A DNA stretch of 64,000 bases from Mediterraneibacter butyricigenes (GTDB lineage Bacteria; Bacillota; Clostridia; Lachnospirales; Lachnospiraceae), in assembly GCF_003574295.1 (NCBI RefSeq), contig NZ_BHGK01000001.1, positions 2,604,001 to 2,668,000 of the forward strand. Direction: 5' to 3'. Below, piece by piece: positions 31,894-41,229 of the stretch. A program made the translations under genes and the position numbers. The notes below the pieces were generated by a model, which was given only the letters and a program-made list of their open reading frames with translations, had not been told where the DNA came from and did not search any database. Within the stretch, counting starts at the first letter, position 1. Each line of letters starts with the position of its first letter.

Positions 31894-33186
31894 TTAGAGT
31901 AACTGCTCAAAAGTATCGTAAAAAGATGGATAAGATACATCGACACAATGGCTGTCAAGAATTTTGGTATTTCCCTCTGCAATCAGAGCGGCAATGGAAA
32001 ATGCCATGGCAATTCGATGATCTAAAAGGGTGTGGATGGTTGCTCCCTTCAGCTTACTTCCGCCTTTAATAACCATACCGTCATTGGTTGGAAGAACTTC
32101 GCACCCCATAGCTTTTAAGTTGTCAGTGACTGTTTCAATCCGGTTGGTTTCCTTTACCTTTAATTCAGCGGCATCACGGATGAAGGTTGTTCCTTCGGCG
32201 GCAGCAGCCATGACAGCGATGATCGGAATTTCATCGATCAGAGTCGGGATGATTGCCCCCTCAATGGTGGTTCCGTGAAGCTTGCTGGTGCGGACCAGAA
32301 TGTCTGCAACAGGTTCTCCGGCAGAGGTATGTTCATGAAGCAGAGAAATATCTCCGCCCATTTCTTCGCAGATTTTTAAAATACCGGCACGGGTAGAGTT
32401 GATTCCTACGTTCTGGATCAGGATCTCAGAATCCGGCACCAAAAGTCCGGCTGCAATGAAATAGGCAGCGGAAGAAATATCTCCGGGAACCGTGATCTGT
32501 TGTGCATAAAGTTCTTCGCAGGAGCGGACAGAGGCAGTCGCTTTTGTTCCTCCGATCTCAAAAGTGGAACGAATCGGTGCTCCGAACTCTTTTAACATCA
32601 ATTCTGTATGATTCCTGGAGAGAGCCGGTTCCGTGACAGAAGTTTCACCGTCGGCATAGAGACCGGCCAGGAGAATGGAAGATTTTACCTGGGCGGATGC
32701 GACGGGGGAGTCGTAGTGGATTCCGTGAAGTTCTCCGGGCGCAATGAACAGTGGAGCGCAGTTGTTACCGGCAACACTGGAGATATTTGCCCCCATCTGA
32801 GTCAGAGGGGTAATGATACGTTTCATTGGGCGGGAGTTCAGAGAATCGTCTCCGGACAAAGTGGTTTCGAAAGACTGACCGGCCAGGATTCCCGAGATCA
32901 GTCGGGTAGTTGTTCCACTGTTTCCTACATTTAAAGTACAGGAAGGTTTGGAAAGTCCGTGAAGTCCTTTGCCGTGGACATAAACAGAAGTTTCTTTTTC
33001 TTTGATTTCAATTCCCATATTGCGGAAACAGTCGATCGTGGAAAGGCAGTCTGCACCATTTAAAAAATGGTGAATCTCAGTGGTGCCTTTGGCAAGAGCA
33101 CCAAACATTACGGCACGATGGGAAATAGATTTATCTCCCGGTACGGTAATCTTTCCTTTTAAACCTGTGATATTACTTAATTCCAT
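31894..33186 (-). CDS. aroA: 5-enolpyruvylshikimate-3-phosphate synthase
   Basis: A 430-residue enzyme of the shikimate pathway joining PEP to shikimate-3-phosphate. Family marks: VPGDKSISHRAVMFGAL, LNVGNSGTTTRL, SRNHTELMLKEFG and LDHRIAMAFSIAAL. Second gene of a two-gene operon behind tyrA, 21 bases apart, read leftward and converging with the surface-protein gene. Confidence 0.95.
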   Translation of the reverse strand: MELSNITGLKGKITVPGDKSISHRAVMFGALAKGTTEIHHFLNGADCLSTIDCFRNMGIEIKEKETSVYVHGKGLHGLSKPSCTLNVGNSGTTTRLISGILAGQSFETTLSGDDSLNSRPMKRIITPLTQMGANISSVAGNNCAPLFIAPGELHGIHYDSPVASAQVKSSILLAGLYADGETSVTEPALSRNHTELMLKEFGAPIRSTFEIGGTKATASVRSCEELYAQQITVPGDISSAAYFIAAGLLVPDSEILIQNVGINSTRAGILKICEEMGGDISLLHEHTSAGEPVADILVRTSKLHGTTIEGAIIPTLIDEIPIIAVMAAAAEGTTFIRDAAELKVKETNRIETVTDNLKAMGCEVLPTNDGMVIKGGSKLKGATIHTLLDHRIAMAFSIAALIAEGNTKILDSHCVDVSYPSFYDTFEQLL

Positions 33187-33207
33187 AGTGTGTATCCTCG
33201 TTTTTCT

Positions 33208-34305
33208 TTATTGATCATAAACCGTATAGTGGTATTTCTTCAGGAGTACGGATGCCCGTTCCAGAGCATCATGATCATAAAATTCGATATGAAGGACTCC
33301 GTCTTCAAATTCCCGGTTATGAATAATTCCGATATTTTTAATACTGATATTGTTGCTGGCAAGAATGGTTGCGATCGCAGCGATTCCACCGGCCTCATCT
33401 ACGATGTCACAGTAAATGTCATTGAATTTTTTGATCGGCCCGGAGGAATTGCCAGGAATAGAATTCCGGTAATCTCTGGATGACTGGAACATTCGATAGA
33501 GTTCTCTTTCATCACTTTCGTCGATCGAGGATTTTACATTCTGGAGTTCGTGGATGTAAGCGTCAAGGATCTCGGAAATATAAGTCTTGTTTTTTAAACA
33601 GATCTGCTGCCACATAACCGGAGAGGAAGAGGCGATCCGGGTAATGTCTTTAAAACCTCCGGCAGCCATGTTTTTCATCAGTTCATCCTTTGTATCGGTA
33701 TCGCGAACCAGGTTGACAAGCGAGGAAGCGATAATGTGAGGCAGATGGCTGATGGTACCGGTAATGAAGTCGTGTTGTTTATAATCCAGGATCAGTGGGA
33801 TTGCATGGATCAGGGTGATAAGCTCGCGGTATTCTTCCACTTTTTCCTTTGGAACGGATTCGGTAGGTGTCATTACATAATAAGCATTTTCTAAAAGAAG
33901 CGCTTTGGAGTTGACAAATCCTGTTTTTTCAGAGCCAGACATCGGATGTCCGCCGATAAAACAGTCTTCCATACCGAGACGTGCGATCTCTTCATGAATC
34001 GAAGTCTTTACGCTGCCCACATCGGTAAGAATACATCCGGGGGTAATCACATCCTTTAATTGGCAAAGATATGCGTTGTTATAGGAAATGGGTGCGCAAA
34101 GAAAAATATAGTCACAGTTTTGAAAATTATCATCGATGCCAGAACAGGAAGTATTGATGGTGCCTTCCTGGATTGCAAGTGCCAGTGCTTCTTTATTTTT
34201 ATCGAAGGCAACAATCTGACAATCCGGTACGTACTGTCGAATCGCTTTGGCTACGGAGCCACCGATCAATCCCAGACCGACAAACCCTGCTTTTTGTAAA
34301 TTCAT
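33208..34305 (-). CDS. tyrA: Prephenate dehydrogenase with ACT domain
   Basis: A 365-residue enzyme making 4-hydroxyphenylpyruvate for tyrosine. NAD-binding motif GLGLIGGSVAKAI at the N terminus, GGHPMSGSEKTG with the catalytic His region, and SHLPHIIASSLVN. Residues about 295-365 are an ACT domain (IVDEAGGIAAIATILA, NIGIIHNREFEDG), which usually senses tyrosine for feedback control. AAGGAG lies before the start. Co-transcribed with aroA. Confidence 0.94.
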   Translation of the reverse strand: MNLQKAGFVGLGLIGGSVAKAIRQYVPDCQIVAFDKNKEALALAIQEGTINTSCSGIDDNFQNCDYIFLCAPISYNNAYLCQLKDVITPGCILTDVGSVKTSIHEEIARLGMEDCFIGGHPMSGSEKTGFVNSKALLLENAYYVMTPTESVPKEKVEEYRELITLIHAIPLILDYKQHDFITGTISHLPHIIASSLVNLVRDTDTKDELMKNMAAGGFKDITRIASSSPVMWQQICLKNKTYISEILDAYIHELQNVKSSIDESDERELYRMFQSSRDYRNSIPGNSSGPIKKFNDIYCDIVDEAGGIAAIATILASNNISIKNIGIIHNREFEDGVLHIEFYDHDALERASVLLKKYHYTVYDQ

Positions 34306-34418
34306 AATGTGTATCTCCTTTTGGTGTCGAGTAGTATCAATTTCTCAACATATTGTAGCATTTTTAGAAAGAAACGTAAACCAGACAAAAAGAAGAAAAA
34401 GATAAATTGGAGGGAAAT

Positions 34419-37151
34419 ATGAAACGGAAAAAATGGAAGAGAGTGTTACGATGTCTGTTGCCCGGACTGAGTATTTTCAGTATGGCAGTCACTGCAGTTG
34501 CAGGAGAAATAAAACCAGAAGAAAGAATTCCGATGTATGACAGAGAAAAGTTGGAAGAAGTTCTGGGGCAGATTGAAGGCATGGAAGTAAAAATGGAAAC
34601 ACAGGAAAAGGATCGTTCGGAAGATGAAATCCAACCTTATGCATCGGCAGGAGAAACGGTAACCTCAACGGTTTTGAAAAAAGGAATCGGAAGCATTGAG
34701 ATGATACGCTATACAGACAACGGATGGGAAAATTTAAAAAGCTGGCAGGAAGGACTTCTGGGGCTTACGAATGGAGATTGGGCATATTGTGCGGATCCAA
34801 ACCAGACTTATAAGTCGGGACAGAAACAATGTTACAATGCTGCAGATTTTTACAGCGAAGAGACGATAAAGACAATCGGAATGATGTTCTACTTTTTCGA
34901 TACCCGGGTGAAGTGCGAGGGCATGTCAAAAGAATCAGAGTACCTGATCAAACAGTGTATTGTCTGGAGTGTGCTTGATCATGTAAATGGATGGCTTCCG
35001 GGGATCACGCTGGAATATGGAAACGGATTGAATGACGGGGCAGGTCATGGGCTGGCCGGGCACATGGCGTATGCGGTTTATGATGGAGCGGTCTGGGCAG
35101 CAGATGCAAAGAACCGGGAAGATTTTTTCTGTAAAGGGATTTTAATGAAAGGAAGTGGACAGGATTTGGCGCAGTGGAGTTATGAATATCGTCCGAAGGG
35201 AACCGTTTCTTTAAAGAAAGTTTCTGCAAACCCGGAGGTGACAGATAAAAACAAAAGCTACAGTCTTCAGGGAGCGGAATATGGAGTATATCTGGATGAA
35301 AGTTGTAAACAACAGGCAGGAACATTAACAACAGATGAAAATGGAATCAGTGGGGAACAGTTCCTTCAGGCAGGGACTTACTATATAAAAGAACTGAAAA
35401 CACCGAAAGGATATGCCAGAGACACAGTCATACATAAAGTGGTGCTTGAAAGAGGAAAAGATACAATCCTGACTGTCTCGGATCATCCGCAGTTAAATCC
35501 GGTAGAAATTGTACTGGAAAAAGCGGATCAGGATACCAGTGCAAAACAGCCGATCGGAGCAGCAGAATTTGAAGGTGCAGAGTTTCAGGTGAAATATTAC
35601 GGAGGTTATTATGAAGAGGATCCCGAAAAGCAGGGGAAAAAGCCGTTGCGGACATGGACACTTAAAACGGATGAAAAAGGAATTGCAAGACTGACAGAAC
35701 AGCAGAAAGTCAGTGGGGATCCTTTTTATCAGACTTCAGAAGGAGAGATCGGGCTGCCGCTTGGTACGATCACGATACAGGAAACGCAGGCACCAAAAGG
35801 ATATCTTCGAAATGAAGAAACTATCGTCACAAGAATCCGACCATCCGGGGAAGAAGAACGTGTGGAAACATATAGCATACCGGTTGTGAAAGAAACGGTG
35901 ATCCGCGGAGATCTGCAGATTGTGAAGTATGCAAAGAAGACAGAATATGTGGAAGAATTGTATGGCAAGGGAATAAGTTCTGAAAAGGGAAAAGAGGAAG
36001 CAGATGAGGCGGTGAAAGCGAGTGAAAATAATGAGGAAGAAAAGAAAAAAGAAACAGATGGCAAAGAGACAGTAGATGCAGAGTCAAGGATTCCGTTAGC
36101 AGGAATTATTTTCAGGATAACTTCTGAGGAAACAGGAGAGTGCTGGGATATCACAACAGACGAGAATGGAATCGCAACAACAAAACAACTGAAACTTTGT
36201 GAAAGAGGGAATCTTGTGTATGGAACTTATATTATCTCAGAACTGAATCCACCGAAGGGCTATCACAGAATAGATCCGTTTGAAGTCATGATCTCAGAAA
36301 ATCAGGAAACCCTGTCTTATCAGGTGGAAAATGAACAGATTCTCACAATGGTAAAACTGGTGAAAAAAGATGCAGTCAGTGGAAAGATTATACCGGCGGC
36401 AAAAGCGAGGTTTCAGTTGCTGGACCAGGACAAACAGGCAATTCCGCTGAAAGAATCTGTGGAAACAGATGAAAGTGGATCATTTACGTTGACTCAGAAA
36501 TTAAAAAACGGAATCTATTATTTCAGGGAACTCACAGCACCTTATGGTTACCTGAAAGGCGAAGATGTGAAGTTTGAGATTCAGACAGAAGAGTCAATGA
36601 AAAGTGAAAAGAAAAACCAGAGTGAAGCAGGAAATGAAGCAAAAGAAGAAAACAAAACCGATGAGGCAGAAACCGTAGTAGTGGAGTTTAAAGATGTGCC
36701 GGTAATGGGAAGAATAGAGATTCTGAAGACAGATGCGACTACCGGAAAAGGGGTGCCGGATACAACGCTGGAGATTCTGGCAGCGGAAAACATACTTTCA
36801 GGTGATGGAACACTGGTGGCAAAGACAGGGGATGGGATCGAAACACTTACCACAGGGAAAGACGGAAAAGCAAAATCAAAAGAACTGTATCTTGGAAAGT
36901 ATAAGATAAAAGAAACAAAGGCGAAAGCAGGATATATATTAAAACAGGAAGATTATCTTGTTGAATTAAAATATAAAGATCAGGATACACCGCTTGTGAC
37001 AGAAAAGGTAACGATAGAAAATGAACCGATCACAGACATCCCGGGAGTAAGTGTAAAAACAGGAGATCTGTTTGAAATTTTTCCGTATATAGCAGCATGC
37101 ATATTGGCCGGAGGAATGATCTTGCGACAGTGGAAGAGAAAGGGTCGCTGA
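34419..37151 (+). CDS. Thioester/Cna-B adhesin with variant sorting signal
   Basis: A 910-residue surface protein; ATG at 34419 with TGGAGGG upstream. Signal peptide to about residue 29 (CLLPGLSIFSMAVTAVAG). Residues 80-260 look like a Cys-Gln thioester domain: WAYCADPNQTY and IKQCIVWSVL supply the Cys and Gln. Then five SpaA/Cna-B-type modules, each ending in an E-box: YYIKELKTPKGY, ITIQETQAPKGY, YIISELNPPKGY, YYFRELTAPYGY, YKIKETKAKAGY; such modules form Lys-Asn bonds. The end has VKTGD, a membrane helix and RQWKRKGR: a sorting signal with LPxTG degenerated to VKTGD. Lys/Glu-rich inserts separate modules. Confidence 0.85.
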   Translation: MKRKKWKRVLRCLLPGLSIFSMAVTAVAGEIKPEERIPMYDREKLEEVLGQIEGMEVKMETQEKDRSEDEIQPYASAGETVTSTVLKKGIGSIEMIRYTDNGWENLKSWQEGLLGLTNGDWAYCADPNQTYKSGQKQCYNAADFYSEETIKTIGMMFYFFDTRVKCEGMSKESEYLIKQCIVWSVLDHVNGWLPGITLEYGNGLNDGAGHGLAGHMAYAVYDGAVWAADAKNREDFFCKGILMKGSGQDLAQWSYEYRPKGTVSLKKVSANPEVTDKNKSYSLQGAEYGVYLDESCKQQAGTLTTDENGISGEQFLQAGTYYIKELKTPKGYARDTVIHKVVLERGKDTILTVSDHPQLNPVEIVLEKADQDTSAKQPIGAAEFEGAEFQVKYYGGYYEEDPEKQGKKPLRTWTLKTDEKGIARLTEQQKVSGDPFYQTSEGEIGLPLGTITIQETQAPKGYLRNEETIVTRIRPSGEEERVETYSIPVVKETVIRGDLQIVKYAKKTEYVEELYGKGISSEKGKEEADEAVKASENNEEEKKKETDGKETVDAESRIPLAGIIFRITSEETGECWDITTDENGIATTKQLKLCERGNLVYGTYIISELNPPKGYHRIDPFEVMISENQETLSYQVENEQILTMVKLVKKDAVSGKIIPAAKARFQLLDQDKQAIPLKESVETDESGSFTLTQKLKNGIYYFRELTAPYGYLKGEDVKFEIQTEESMKSEKKNQSEAGNEAKEENKTDEAETVVVEFKDVPVMGRIEILKTDATTGKGVPDTTLEILAAENILSGDGTLVAKTGDGIETLTTGKDGKAKSKELYLGKYKIKETKAKAGYILKQEDYLVELKYKDQDTPLVTEKVTIENEPITDIPGVSVKTGDLFEIFPYIAACILAGGMILRQWKRKGR

Positions 37152-37207
37152 AGGACTGAAAAATGGTAGAAAAGAGCCAATAAACAGAACCTAATGCAGA
37201 TATCAGT

Positions 37208-37245
37208 GGACACGTAAAAGAGTTTTCTTTTGCGTGTCCATTTTT
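37208..37245 (+). terminator. Terminator after the adhesin gene
   Basis: Stem GGACACG/CGTGTCC with an inner AAAAGA/TCTTTT stem, followed by A and five T. Confidence 0.8.
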
Positions 37246-37348
37246 ATTGCCGGGGATTGCGGTACCTGTAAAAAATCTCAATAAAACGGAAAAGAATTGA
37301 TAGAAATAGAAAATTGAGAAATATAGTTGTGAAATATTCATAAAATAG

Positions 37349-37377
37349 TTGTAATAATCTATAAGTTTTAGTACAAT
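37349..37377 (+). promoter_or_regulatory. Promoter of the EF-G-like gene
   Basis: TTGTAA (37349), 17-bp spacer, TACAAT (37372), about 105 bases before the start codon. The rest of the 330-base gap is AT-rich with no gene. Confidence 0.65.
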
Positions 37378-37481
37378 ATAAACATGAGATTTTTACTTGG
37401 AAGATAGAGGTGTCGGAAATACAGATTTTATCTGATATAAGTCTTTTCGGGTAAGAAAAATGAGCACAAGGAGGCAGGCAT

Positions 37482-39557
37482 ATGAAAGTTTACAGAACAG
37501 ACGAGATTCGAAATGTTGTACTTTTAGGACATGGTGGGAGCGGAAAGACCAGTTTGGTAGAGGCTATGGCTTATGTATCAGGCGCAACAAACCGAATCGG
37601 AAAAGTATCAGATGCAAATACGATCAGCGATTTTGATAAGGAAGAACAGAAACGTAAATTTTCAATCAGTACATCCCTTATCCCGATTGAGTGGGAAAAG
37701 GCAAAGATTAATGTATTAGATACTCCTGGATATTTCGACTTTGTGGGAGAAGTGGAAGAGGCGGTCAGTGCGGCAGATGCGGCAGTTATCGTTGTATCCG
37801 GAAAGGCCGGTGTACAGGTGGGTACGGAAAAAGCATGGGAACTGTGCGAAAAATACCATCTTCCGCGTATGATCTACGTAACAGAGATGGACGTAGATGA
37901 TGCAAGTTTCAGACAGATCGTGGAAGATCTGACCGAGCGTTATGGCAAATGCATCGCTCCTCATTTCTCACCGATCCGTGAAAATGAAAAGTTGGTAGGA
38001 TATGTGAACGTCATCAAGAATGCAGCAAGACGTTATACAGGAATCGCGGAGAGAGAAGAGTGTGAGATCCCGGATTACTGCAAACCGTATCTGGAATCTT
38101 ACAGAGAAAAATTATTAGAAGCAGTGGCTGAAACCAGTGATGCATTTATGGAACGTTATTTTGCAGGAGAAGAATTCTCAATCGAGGAGATCCGTGCAGC
38201 CATGCGTACGGAGGTTATGAATGGCGAGATCGTACCGGTTGCCATGGGATCCAATCTTCAGGCACAGGGCGTTGCAAACCTGTTGTCTGATATTGTGCGT
38301 TTCTTCCCGAGTCCGGATTACTGTGAATGTGCAGGGATTAATCGGACAACCAATGAGATCTTTGAAGCAAATTATGATTTCTCACTGGCGAAATCCGCCT
38401 ATGTATTTAAGACAATGGTTGATCCGTTTATCGGTAAATATTCTTTTGTAAAAGTGTGCTCCGGTGTATTAAAAGGTGATGATGTACTTTACAATCCGGA
38501 TACAGATTCTGAAGAAAAGCCAGGTAAACTTTATACGATGATCGGAAATAAACCATCAGAAGTATCCGAGCTGTTTGCCGGAGATATCGGAGCAATTGCC
38601 AAATTAAATAATACACGGACCGGAGATACTCTTGCGACAAAGGCTACACCGGTTCTCTATGGAAAGACCGATTATTCCGTACCTTATACATATATGAAGT
38701 ATAAAGTAAAGAAAAAAGGCGAGGAAGATAAGGTGTCTCAGGCTCTTGCACGTATGATGGCAGAAGATGTGACATTGAAAGCTCTGGTAGACAGTGAAAA
38801 CAGACAGTCACTGCTCTATGGTATGGGAGATCAGCATCTGGAAATCGTTGCAAGCAAACTGGAAGCAAGATACAAAGTTGAGATTGAACTGGAGACACCA
38901 AAGGTAGCTTTCAGAGAAACCATCCGCAAGAAATCTGATGTAGATACCAAATATAAGAAACAGTCCGGAGGACATGGACAGTACGGTCATGTTAAGATGC
39001 GCTTTGAACCATCAGGCGATCTGGAAACTCCTTATGTATTTGAAGAAGAAGTGGTTGGAGGAGCTGTTCCGAAGAACTACTTCCCGGCAGTAGAAAAAGG
39101 TCTGCAGGAGTCTGTGGTGAAAGGACCTCTGGCCGGATATCCGGTAGTAGGCGTAAAGGCAGTACTCTACGATGGATCATACCATCCGGTAGATTCTTCG
39201 GAGATGGCATTTAAGACTGCTACGATCCAGGCATTTAAGAAAGGATTCATGGAAGCATCACCGGTTCTGTTAGAGCCAATTGCTTCTCTGAAGGTTACGG
39301 TACCGGATGATTATACCGGAGATGTAATGGGGGATCTGAACAAACGCCGTGGACGTGTGCTCGGTATGACACCGATTGCAGGCGGCAAGCAGATCATTGA
39401 GGCAGATGTCCCGATGACCGGGCTGTTCGGATATTGTACCGTACTTCGTTCCATGACCGGTGGACGCGGAAGCTATGCTTACGAATTTGCAAGATATGAG
39501 CAGGCACCGTCAGACGTTCAGGAACGTGAGATCGCTGCAAGAGCTACCGAAGAATAA
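37482..39557 (+). CDS. EF-G-like translational GTPase
   Basis: A 691-residue five-domain protein of the EF-G family but not the main EF-G. G1 is GHGGSGKTS, G3 is DTPGYFDF (the catalytic His of DTPGHVDF is Tyr) and G4 is TEMD in place of NKMD. Later domains are complete, including GGHGQYGHVKMRF and the domain V region PMTGLFGYCTVLRSMTGGRG. The family is widespread in Clostridia beside the normal FusA and resembles mycobacterial FusA2; its role in translation is not settled. CAAGGAGG precedes the ATG. Confidence 0.9.
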   Translation: MKVYRTDEIRNVVLLGHGGSGKTSLVEAMAYVSGATNRIGKVSDANTISDFDKEEQKRKFSISTSLIPIEWEKAKINVLDTPGYFDFVGEVEEAVSAADAAVIVVSGKAGVQVGTEKAWELCEKYHLPRMIYVTEMDVDDASFRQIVEDLTERYGKCIAPHFSPIRENEKLVGYVNVIKNAARRYTGIAEREECEIPDYCKPYLESYREKLLEAVAETSDAFMERYFAGEEFSIEEIRAAMRTEVMNGEIVPVAMGSNLQAQGVANLLSDIVRFFPSPDYCECAGINRTTNEIFEANYDFSLAKSAYVFKTMVDPFIGKYSFVKVCSGVLKGDDVLYNPDTDSEEKPGKLYTMIGNKPSEVSELFAGDIGAIAKLNNTRTGDTLATKATPVLYGKTDYSVPYTYMKYKVKKKGEEDKVSQALARMMAEDVTLKALVDSENRQSLLYGMGDQHLEIVASKLEARYKVEIELETPKVAFRETIRKKSDVDTKYKKQSGGHGQYGHVKMRFEPSGDLETPYVFEEEVVGGAVPKNYFPAVEKGLQESVVKGPLAGYPVVGVKAVLYDGSYHPVDSSEMAFKTATIQAFKKGFMEASPVLLEPIASLKVTVPDDYTGDVMGDLNKRRGRVLGMTPIAGGKQIIEADVPMTGLFGYCTVLRSMTGGRGSYAYEFARYEQAPSDVQEREIAARATEE

Positions 39558-39632
39558 AGCAGAATGATAGACGAATTCCTGAAAATTCAGAGGAATGGAG
39601 TTCTGAAAAGAAACAGGAAGAAGGTCTTACAG

Positions 39633-39661
39633 GGGGATCGACAATCCAGATGTCGATCCTC
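39633..39661 (+). terminator. Terminator after the EF-G-like gene
   Basis: Stem GGATCGAC/GTCGATCC extended by flanking G/C pairs, then TCTTTGTG; a moderate T tract. Confidence 0.6.
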
Positions 39662-39744
39662 TTTGTGTCTGGCGACTGCGCTCAATCCCGGAATGTGCCA
39701 GGAGACACTTTCCGAGGGGGGCGGTAATGAGCCAAAGTCTGTGA

Positions 39745-39773
39745 TTGTATTTTTGAAAGAAAGGTGCTATAAT
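39745..39773 (+). promoter_or_regulatory. trkAH promoter
   Basis: TTGTAT (39745), 17-bp spacer, TATAAT (39768). It lies inside or at the edge of a dispersed repeat core (GAGCCAAAGTCTGTG at 39729), so the repeat may have brought the -35 region. Confidence 0.7.
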
Positions 39774-39852
39774 GCCTTTGCGTTTTGTGATGAAAGTGTG
39801 AAAAAAATAGCATAGATTGCCAGGTTTCTAAAGAGACGATGGAGGAGAAGAA

Positions 39853-41229
39853 ATGAAAATCGTGATTATCGGCGATGGAAAAGTCGGATATCGACTTGCC
39901 AAACAGCTCTCAGAGGAGAACTATGATATTGTGATGATCGACAGCAATGAGGGAAAGTTACGAACGGCGATTGATAAGCTTGATATTTTTTGTGTGGCGG
40001 GACAGGCTACGGATGTGGAAGTACAGAAGGAAGCGGATGTACCGCATTCGGATCTGGTGATTGCCTGCACTTCTATGGATGAAATCAATATGTTGAGTTG
40101 TCTGATTGCAAGGAGACTGGGAGCGAGACACTCTATCGCAAGAGTGAGAAATCCAATCTACTATAAACAGATTGATATGATGAAGAAAGATCTTCGGCTC
40201 AGTATGGTTGTAAATCCGGAATTGATCGTGGCAAAAGAGATCGCGCGTGTGCTGATCTTTCCGGATGCAAGTAAAGTAGAGACGTTTGTAAGGGAAAGAG
40301 TAGAACTGGTAGAATTTCCTATTACGGAAGACAGTGCGCTGGCCGGAATGGCTCTGAAAGATCTCTATGACAAATTCCAGATCCGTATTCTGGTATGTGC
40401 AGTGGAGCACGGCAAGAATGAAGTGGTGATCCCGGATGGAGAATATCGGATCCAGGCAGGGGACAGACTCCATGTGACGGCGTCTCATGTAGATGTGGAT
40501 GAATTTCGCAGAAAATTCGGAAAGCGGAAAAATAAAATTAAAAATGTGTTGATCTGTGGAGGTGGTCGTGTCAGTTATTATCTGGCAACCGGTCTTACGA
40601 AGTTGGGGATGCAGGTGAAGATCATTGAGCGAGATAGAAATCGCTGCGAGGAACTCTGTGAACTGATTCCGAAGGCAACGATCATCTGTGGAGATGCCAC
40701 AGATCACGATCTTTTATATGAAGAAGGAATCCGTGAAGCGGATGCTTTTGTCGCACTGACTGGTATGGATGAAGAGAATATCATTATGGCATTGTTTGCA
40801 AAGAACCAGAATGTGGCAAAGATTGTTGCGAAGGTGAATGAAGACCGCCGGGTAGAGATGATCGAGGATCTGGGAATCGACAGCGTGGTATCTGCAAAGA
40901 CGGCAACGGCTGATATGATCATGAGTTATGTAAGAGCAAGACAGAATTCTTACGGAAGTGCCAATGTGGAAACCATGTATCAACTGGTGGGAGGTAAGGT
41001 AGAAGCATTGGAATTTATTGTTCGTTCCGAAGCGGAATATACGAATATCCCACTGAAGAATCTGACCATCAAACCCAATAATCTGATTGCATGTATCGCC
41101 AGAGAGAACCGGATCATTCTGCCGGATGGAGAAGACTGTATCAAAGTGGGGGACAGTGTGATCGTCGTAACGATGTCGCAGAAGGTACAGGATATTAAAG
41201 ATATTATCGTATCAAATGGGAGAAAGTAA
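39853..41229 (+). CDS. trkA: Trk potassium uptake regulatory subunit TrkA
   Basis: A 458-residue cytoplasmic gating subunit with two RCK units: Rossmann starts KIVIIGDGKVGYRLAKQL and NVLICGGGRVSYYLATGL, each followed by a C-terminal RCK_C lobe (near residues 145-225 and 375-455). It binds NAD(H)/ATP and controls TrkH. GGAGGAG precedes the ATG; the stop shares a base with the trkH start. Confidence 0.95.
   Translation: MKIVIIGDGKVGYRLAKQLSEENYDIVMIDSNEGKLRTAIDKLDIFCVAGQATDVEVQKEADVPHSDLVIACTSMDEINMLSCLIARRLGARHSIARVRNPIYYKQIDMMKKDLRLSMVVNPELIVAKEIARVLIFPDASKVETFVRERVELVEFPITEDSALAGMALKDLYDKFQIRILVCAVEHGKNEVVIPDGEYRIQAGDRLHVTASHVDVDEFRRKFGKRKNKIKNVLICGGGRVSYYLATGLTKLGMQVKIIERDRNRCEELCELIPKATIICGDATDHDLLYEEGIREADAFVALTGMDEENIIMALFAKNQNVAKIVAKVNEDRRVEMIEDLGIDSVVSAKTATADMIMSYVRARQNSYGSANVETMYQLVGGKVEALEFIVRSEAEYTNIPLKNLTIKPNNLIACIARENRIILPDGEDCIKVGDSVIVVTMSQKVQDIKDIIVSNGRK

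Noticed and set aside
39564-39815. ORF of 83 codons between the EF-G-like gene and trkA
   Set aside because: It runs through the terminator stem at 39633 and the trkA promoter, has no ribosome binding site and no plausible domain.
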